NCBI RefSeq assembly: GCF_014204755.1
Contig: NZ_JACHLZ010000001.1
Coordinates: 3,224,001 to 3,288,000, forward strand
Direction of reading: 5' to 3'
DNA length: 64,000 bases
Origin: Brachybacterium aquaticum
GTDB taxonomy: Bacteria; Actinomycetota; Actinomycetes; Actinomycetales; Dermabacteraceae
Below the pieces are notes generated by a model that was not told the origin of the DNA, made no database searches, and was given only the letters and a program-made list of their open reading frames with translations. This document shows, piece by piece, positions 61,096-64,000 of the stretch. Made by a program: the position numbers and the translations under genes. Every line of letters begins with the position of its first letter. Positions within the stretch are counted from its first letter, which is position 1.

Positions 61096-62253
61096 ATGCA
61101 GGGCAGGCACGGTCATCTCAGCCGGGAGCAGAAGCAGCTCGGGCTCAGGCTGCACGGGAAGGGCTGGCGGCTGGTCGACATCGCGAAAGAGATCGGCTGC
61201 AGCGCGCCGATGGTCGGCATCATGGCCCGCACCGGCAGGCACCTTGACGCCAGGCCGTTCGGGTGGGAGCCACGTCAGGGCTGTCTGACGATCCACGAGC
61301 GCGAGCAGATCCTGCTGGGGATCAATCGTGGCGATACCTTCACCGCGATCGCCGAGCAGCTGGGGCGTGCGGTGTCGACCGTCAGCCGTGAGGTGAAGCG
61401 CGGCGGGGGTCGCTGCGGCTACTCGGCGTGGCGTGGTCATGAACGTGCCCGCGAGCAGGCACGTCGACCGAAGCCGTTCAAGCTTGCGTCGGGCCGGCTG
61501 CTCGAGGAGGTCGCCAGCCGGCTGGAGCAACTGTGGTCACCTGAGGAGATCGCGGCGCGCCTACGGTTGGATCACGCCGACGACCCGGAGATGCGCGTGA
61601 GCCACGAGACGATCTACCAGTCGCTGTTCGTGCAGGGCCGAGGCGAACTGCGCCGTGAGCTGGCGCGGTGCCTGCGGTCCGGAAGAGCGGCCCGCAAGCC
61701 CCGCCGAACCACGGACGGTCGCGGCCGCATCCCCGGCATGGTCATGCTCAGCGAACGCCCCGCAGAAGCCGACGACCGCGGCGTGCCAGGCCACTGGGAA
61801 GGTGATCTCATCCTCGGCGAGGGCAGCCGCAGCGCCGTCGGCACGCTCGTTGAGCGCTCGACGCGAATGACACTGCTGCTGCACCTGCCCGACGGCAAGA
61901 GCGCCGAGCAGGTCGAGGCCGCGATGCGCGCCGCAATCAGCAAGCTGCCGCCCTCGTTGATCCGAACGATCACCTGGGACCAAGGCGCGGAGATGTCCAA
62001 GCACGCCGCGTTCACCATCGCCACAGGAATCCCGATCTACTTCTGCGATCCCCACTCGCCCTGGCAGCGGGGGAGCAACGAGAACACCAACGGCCTGCTG
62101 CGCCAGTACCTGCCCAAAGGCACCGACCTGAGCGTCGTCAGCCGCGAGAAGTTGGACGCGATCCAGGACAGCCTCAACGGACGCCCCCGCAAGACACTGG
62201 GCTATCTGACACCATCAGAGAAGCTCGCAGAGTTCCTTGCGCCCACCGCTTGA
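61096..62253 (+). CDS. IS30 family transposase
   Basis: 385-residue DDE transposase. N-terminal helix-turn-helix for end binding (LSREQKQLGLRLHGKGWRLVDIAKEIG; then LTIHEREQILLGINRGDTFTAIAEQLGRAVSTVSREVKR, the IS30 signature). Catalytic core: HWEGDLILGEGSRSAVGTLVERSTR (first Asp), RTITWDQGAEMSKHAAFT (second Asp) and SPWQRGSNENTNGLLRQYLPKGTDL (Glu in the NENTN motif). ATG follows AGGAGGA. Ends within the right inverted repeat. Confidence 0.95.
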   Translation: MQGRHGHLSREQKQLGLRLHGKGWRLVDIAKEIGCSAPMVGIMARTGRHLDARPFGWEPRQGCLTIHEREQILLGINRGDTFTAIAEQLGRAVSTVSREVKRGGGRCGYSAWRGHERAREQARRPKPFKLASGRLLEEVASRLEQLWSPEEIAARLRLDHADDPEMRVSHETIYQSLFVQGRGELRRELARCLRSGRAARKPRRTTDGRGRIPGMVMLSERPAEADDRGVPGHWEGDLILGEGSRSAVGTLVERSTRMTLLLHLPDGKSAEQVEAAMRAAISKLPPSLIRTITWDQGAEMSKHAAFTIATGIPIYFCDPHSPWQRGSNENTNGLLRQYLPKGTDLSVVSREKLDAIQDSLNGRPRKTLGYLTPSEKLAEFLAPTA

Positions 62254-62260
62254 ATCCGCC
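62245..62260. repeat. right terminal inverted repeat of IS30 element
   Basis: 16 bp, complement of 61027-61042; contains the transposase stop codon TGA (62251-62253). Confidence 0.9.
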
Positions 62261-63515
62261 CCGTCTCCACGTGAGCGCTCTTCACGTCGAGAGAGCGGCA
62301 GCAGATGACGTTCACGGCTCGCACTGCGGTCCCCATCCATCGAGGAGAGTCGAGCTCGAGGATGGTGCGCAGGCTTCGTGAGGGGTCCGTGGGGATCTCG
62401 CAGAAGGCGTTCAGGGCGCGAAGATCTTCGTCCGACGGCCTGTTGTCGAGTGCGGCGCGGCTCAAGGCTACGGCCTCCTTCAGCTTCCGAGTCTCGAGCA
62501 GCCGCAATGAGCGATCGAGCAGTTCGCCCTTGTCCATCCCGGGTAGCACTTCTCCGAGAGCCTCGAGAACATGCATGCTCGTGGCAGCGGAGATCTGATC
62601 ACCTGTGACCGCGCGCTCCTCAAGCGTCGATGCAGGTATTCCGACGCGGTGGGAAACAGCCCTGGGATTCTCGAGGAAGGCAGTCTCCCAGTCCAGCGAT
62701 TCGGGGCTCCAGTCGTGAAGGTAGGTCCGAGTGAACCTCTCGGCCAGCCAGCGTCGCGCAGTGCGGCCGCCTGCTCTGCGCATGTCCTCCTGCAGAGGCG
62801 GCGAGGAGAAGTGGTCGCCGAGCCGCCAGGCGACGATGTCGGATGTGCTCGCCTCCATGAGCCACTCCGCTCCCTGTGCATATGTATCCCCGGCGAGACA
62901 GGTCGTGATGAGACGAGGCAGGTCTTTCTCGGGGGTGTACTCATCAGGGACTTCGTCGGCGATCAGCCGCAACCATCCGTGCAGCTCCGGCACCTGTTGC
63001 CAGGCGATCTCTCCGATCCGCATCCGGTTCCACACGCCCACGGAGGCCAGGATGATCGCGCGGAGGAGCGAAGGGCCGAACTGCTCGCGCAGGACCCAGT
63101 CCGCATCGACGCCGCGTTCTGCGAGTCGTGCCAAGGCTGTGGTGGCTGCGATGGTCCGGAAGGCGCCGTCGATATTCGGTTGTGCGACGAGGAGCCTTTC
63201 GGCGACAGCGAACAGGGCTGCCGTGGGCCACGATTCGTCGGGCATCTGGCGCTCGAAACGCAAGGTTAGCTGTCCAGCATCGAAGCTCGATGCTTCATCG
63301 GCTCGTGCAAGGGCGGAGCTGGCTCGCTGTGCCATGTCGGCGCAGATGTCCTCTGCGCCGCACCAGGCGTGCCCGGTGTCGGCGCACGCTTCGGAGTGAG
63401 CTATCGATATCGCCAGCACGTCGCGGTCCACCTCCACACCATCGTTCGTGCGACAGCACTTGGGGCCGGGATTCGATGAATGCGCTGGAGCTCGTAGCGG
63501 GAGCCCCTGCATCAA
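62261..63515 (-). pseudogene. unknown helical protein, 3' end removed by IS30 insertion
   Basis: About 418 native codons. Not recognised. It has no signal peptide or membrane span; much is helical, and KLKEAVALSRAALDNRPSDEDLRALNAF near the end has a TPR-like look. The early part carries four cysteines and histidines (HSEACADTGHAWCGAEDICADM). Translation now runs into the IS and stops at 62202, replacing the last 45 native residues by about 19 foreign ones, so a shortened protein may still be made. The start is uncertain (TTG 63515, ATG 63512 or a later GTG/ATG), as no ribosome site is seen. Base composition is lower in GC than core genes, suggesting acquisition. Confidence 0.75.
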
Positions 63516-63522
63516 CAGGCTG

Positions 63523-63561
63523 CGGTCCGGCGCCGTCGGTGGAACGGACCGCGCCGGACCG
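63523..63561 (-). terminator. terminator of the aldo/keto reductase gene
   Basis: 11-bp arms CGGTCCGGCGC (63523-63533) and complement (63551-63561), 13 bp past the reductase stop codon on the minus strand. It isolates the interrupted gene from the reductase transcript. Confidence 0.65.
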
Positions 63562-63573
63562 TTCAGCCGACCG

Positions 63574-64000
63574 TCACTTGCTCGACGGATCCGTGCCGCC
63601 GCGACCGGCGGGGCCGCGATCCAGGCCGTCGATCGCAGCGATCTCGTCGGCCGAGAGCTCGAGCTCCGCAGCGGCGAGGTTCTCCACGATGCGCTCCGGG
63701 GTGACCGACTTCGGCAGCGCGACGATGCCGTGCGCGAGGTGCCAGGCGAGCACGACCTGCGCGGGGGAGGCGCCGTGCGCCTGCGCGACGGAGGTGATCA
63801 CCTCGTTCTCCAGCAGGTCGGACTTGCCCTGGCCGAGCGGGCCCCAGGACTCGGTGACGATGCCGTGGCGGGCGTGGGCCTCGCGCAGCTCGTGCTGGGG
63901 GAAGTAGGGGTGCAGCTCGATCTGGTGGACCGCGGGCACCACGCCGGTGGCCTCGATGATCTCCTCGAGCTGGGGGAGGGGGAAGTTCGAGACGCCGATG
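63574..64000 (-). CDS. aldo/keto reductase, C-terminal part (runs off window)
   Basis: The last 141 or so residues of an NADPH-dependent TIM-barrel reductase acting on aldehydes or 2,5-diketogluconate-like substrates. The sequence enters the window as IGVSNFPLPQLEEIIEATG (the AKR signature around strand 6), then VPAVHQIELHPYFPQHELREAHARHGI, ESWGPLGQGKSDLL, and ends with the coenzyme-binding IVALPKSVTPERIVENLAAAELELSADEIAAIDGL. The 5' part, with the catalytic Tyr and Lys, lies beyond position 64000. Confidence 0.93.
   Translation of the reverse strand, partial: IGVSNFPLPQLEEIIEATGVVPAVHQIELHPYFPQHELREAHARHGIVTESWGPLGQGKSDLLENEVITSVAQAHGASPAQVVLAWHLAHGIVALPKSVTPERIVENLAAAELELSADEIAAIDGLDRGPAGRGGTDPSSK

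Larger units (their letters stand above)
61027..62260 (+). mobile_element. IS30-family insertion sequence, complete
   Basis: 1234 bp bounded by perfect 16-bp inverted repeats GGCGGATTCAAGCGGT (61027-61042) and its complement (62245-62260), with one transposase gene whose stop lies inside the right repeat. A 3-bp direct duplication CCG flanks it (61024-61026 and 62261-62263), as IS30 elements make 2-3 bp duplications. All parts are intact, so insertion may be recent and the element mobile. Confidence 0.9.

Noticed and set aside
61026-62261. IS30 ends defined by a 17-bp repeat with no target duplication
   Set aside because: Taking 16-bp ends gives an exact 3-bp CCG duplication and an in-frame repair of the target gene, which is the better explanation.

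Overview
The window is very GC-rich (about 70 percent or more) with G/C at almost every third codon position, short intergenic gaps, frequent ATGA/GTGA overlaps and some promoters that look leaderless. Gene content (ECF sigma factor with C-terminal TPR region plus DGPF partner, IdeR/DtxR-type iron box, tricorn protease, HutR-like IclR control of histidine use, FUSC and TerC membrane proteins) points to an actinobacterium. I infer the order Micrococcales and a Brachybacterium/Dermabacteraceae-like organism, but no rRNA gene is present to prove it.

Layout. 1-5.4 kb: hexuronate/sugar-acid catabolism (LacI regulator, uronate isomerase, fructuronate-reductase-type dehydrogenase, convergent FGGY kinase). 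5.6-9.4 kb: two tandem-domain universal stress proteins flanking an unusual DUF1905-TolB fusion and an SRPBCC protein. 9.5-20.6 kb: tricorn protease, an SLH protein overlapping an SGNH hydrolase, exonuclease III, a flavin monooxygenase, VOC protein, ferritin, a duplicated-domain lipoprotein and GDPD. 20.6-21.4 kb: a membrane protein/XRE repressor pair behind four phased palindromic operators. 21.4-31.1 kb: oxidoreductase, macrodomain, TetR convergent with an MFS exporter, glutamate dehydrogenase, an AztD-like zinc metallochaperone behind metal-regulator-like boxes, two sugar-kinase-fold phosphotransferases and TauE. 31.1-32.7 kb: DinB and GNAT genes flanked by 31-bp tandem repeats. 32.7-42.1 kb: the hut regulon (hutG, FNT channel, IclR regulator, hutU, hutI, YjiH permease, hutH) with a perfect operator palindrome. 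42.1-48.1 kb: TerC behind a candidate manganese riboswitch, a three-gene overlapping operon (isochorismatase, zinc ribbon, SDR), an NCS1 permease and a FUSC protein. 48.1-55.3 kb: a WXG100-like secreted-protein candidate and companion, PH-domain protein, methyltransferase, DoxX-like protein, ECF42-type sigma factor with DGPF partner and a membrane-anchored protein. 55.5-59.9 kb: an iron-box-controlled siderophore ABC importer. 59.9-63.6 kb: an accessory island of visibly lower GC with a TacA-TacT toxin-antitoxin pair, an IS30-family element and the unknown gene that it cut in two. The window ends in a truncated aldo/keto reductase.

Most notable: (i) the IS30 insertion can be undone on paper, with a 3-bp CCG target duplication and 16-bp terminal repeats, which restores the frame of a previously intact unknown gene; (ii) the four-operator array; (iii) 31-bp repeats on both sides of a two-gene unit; (iv) a strongly over-used palindrome TCGGCCGA spread through spacers and protein linkers; (v) a 48-bp AT-richer palindrome inside a coding region; (vi) a DUF1905-half-TolB chimera. 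Nothing in the window is clearly a complete new defence system; the interrupted gene beside the toxin-antitoxin pair is the best place to look.
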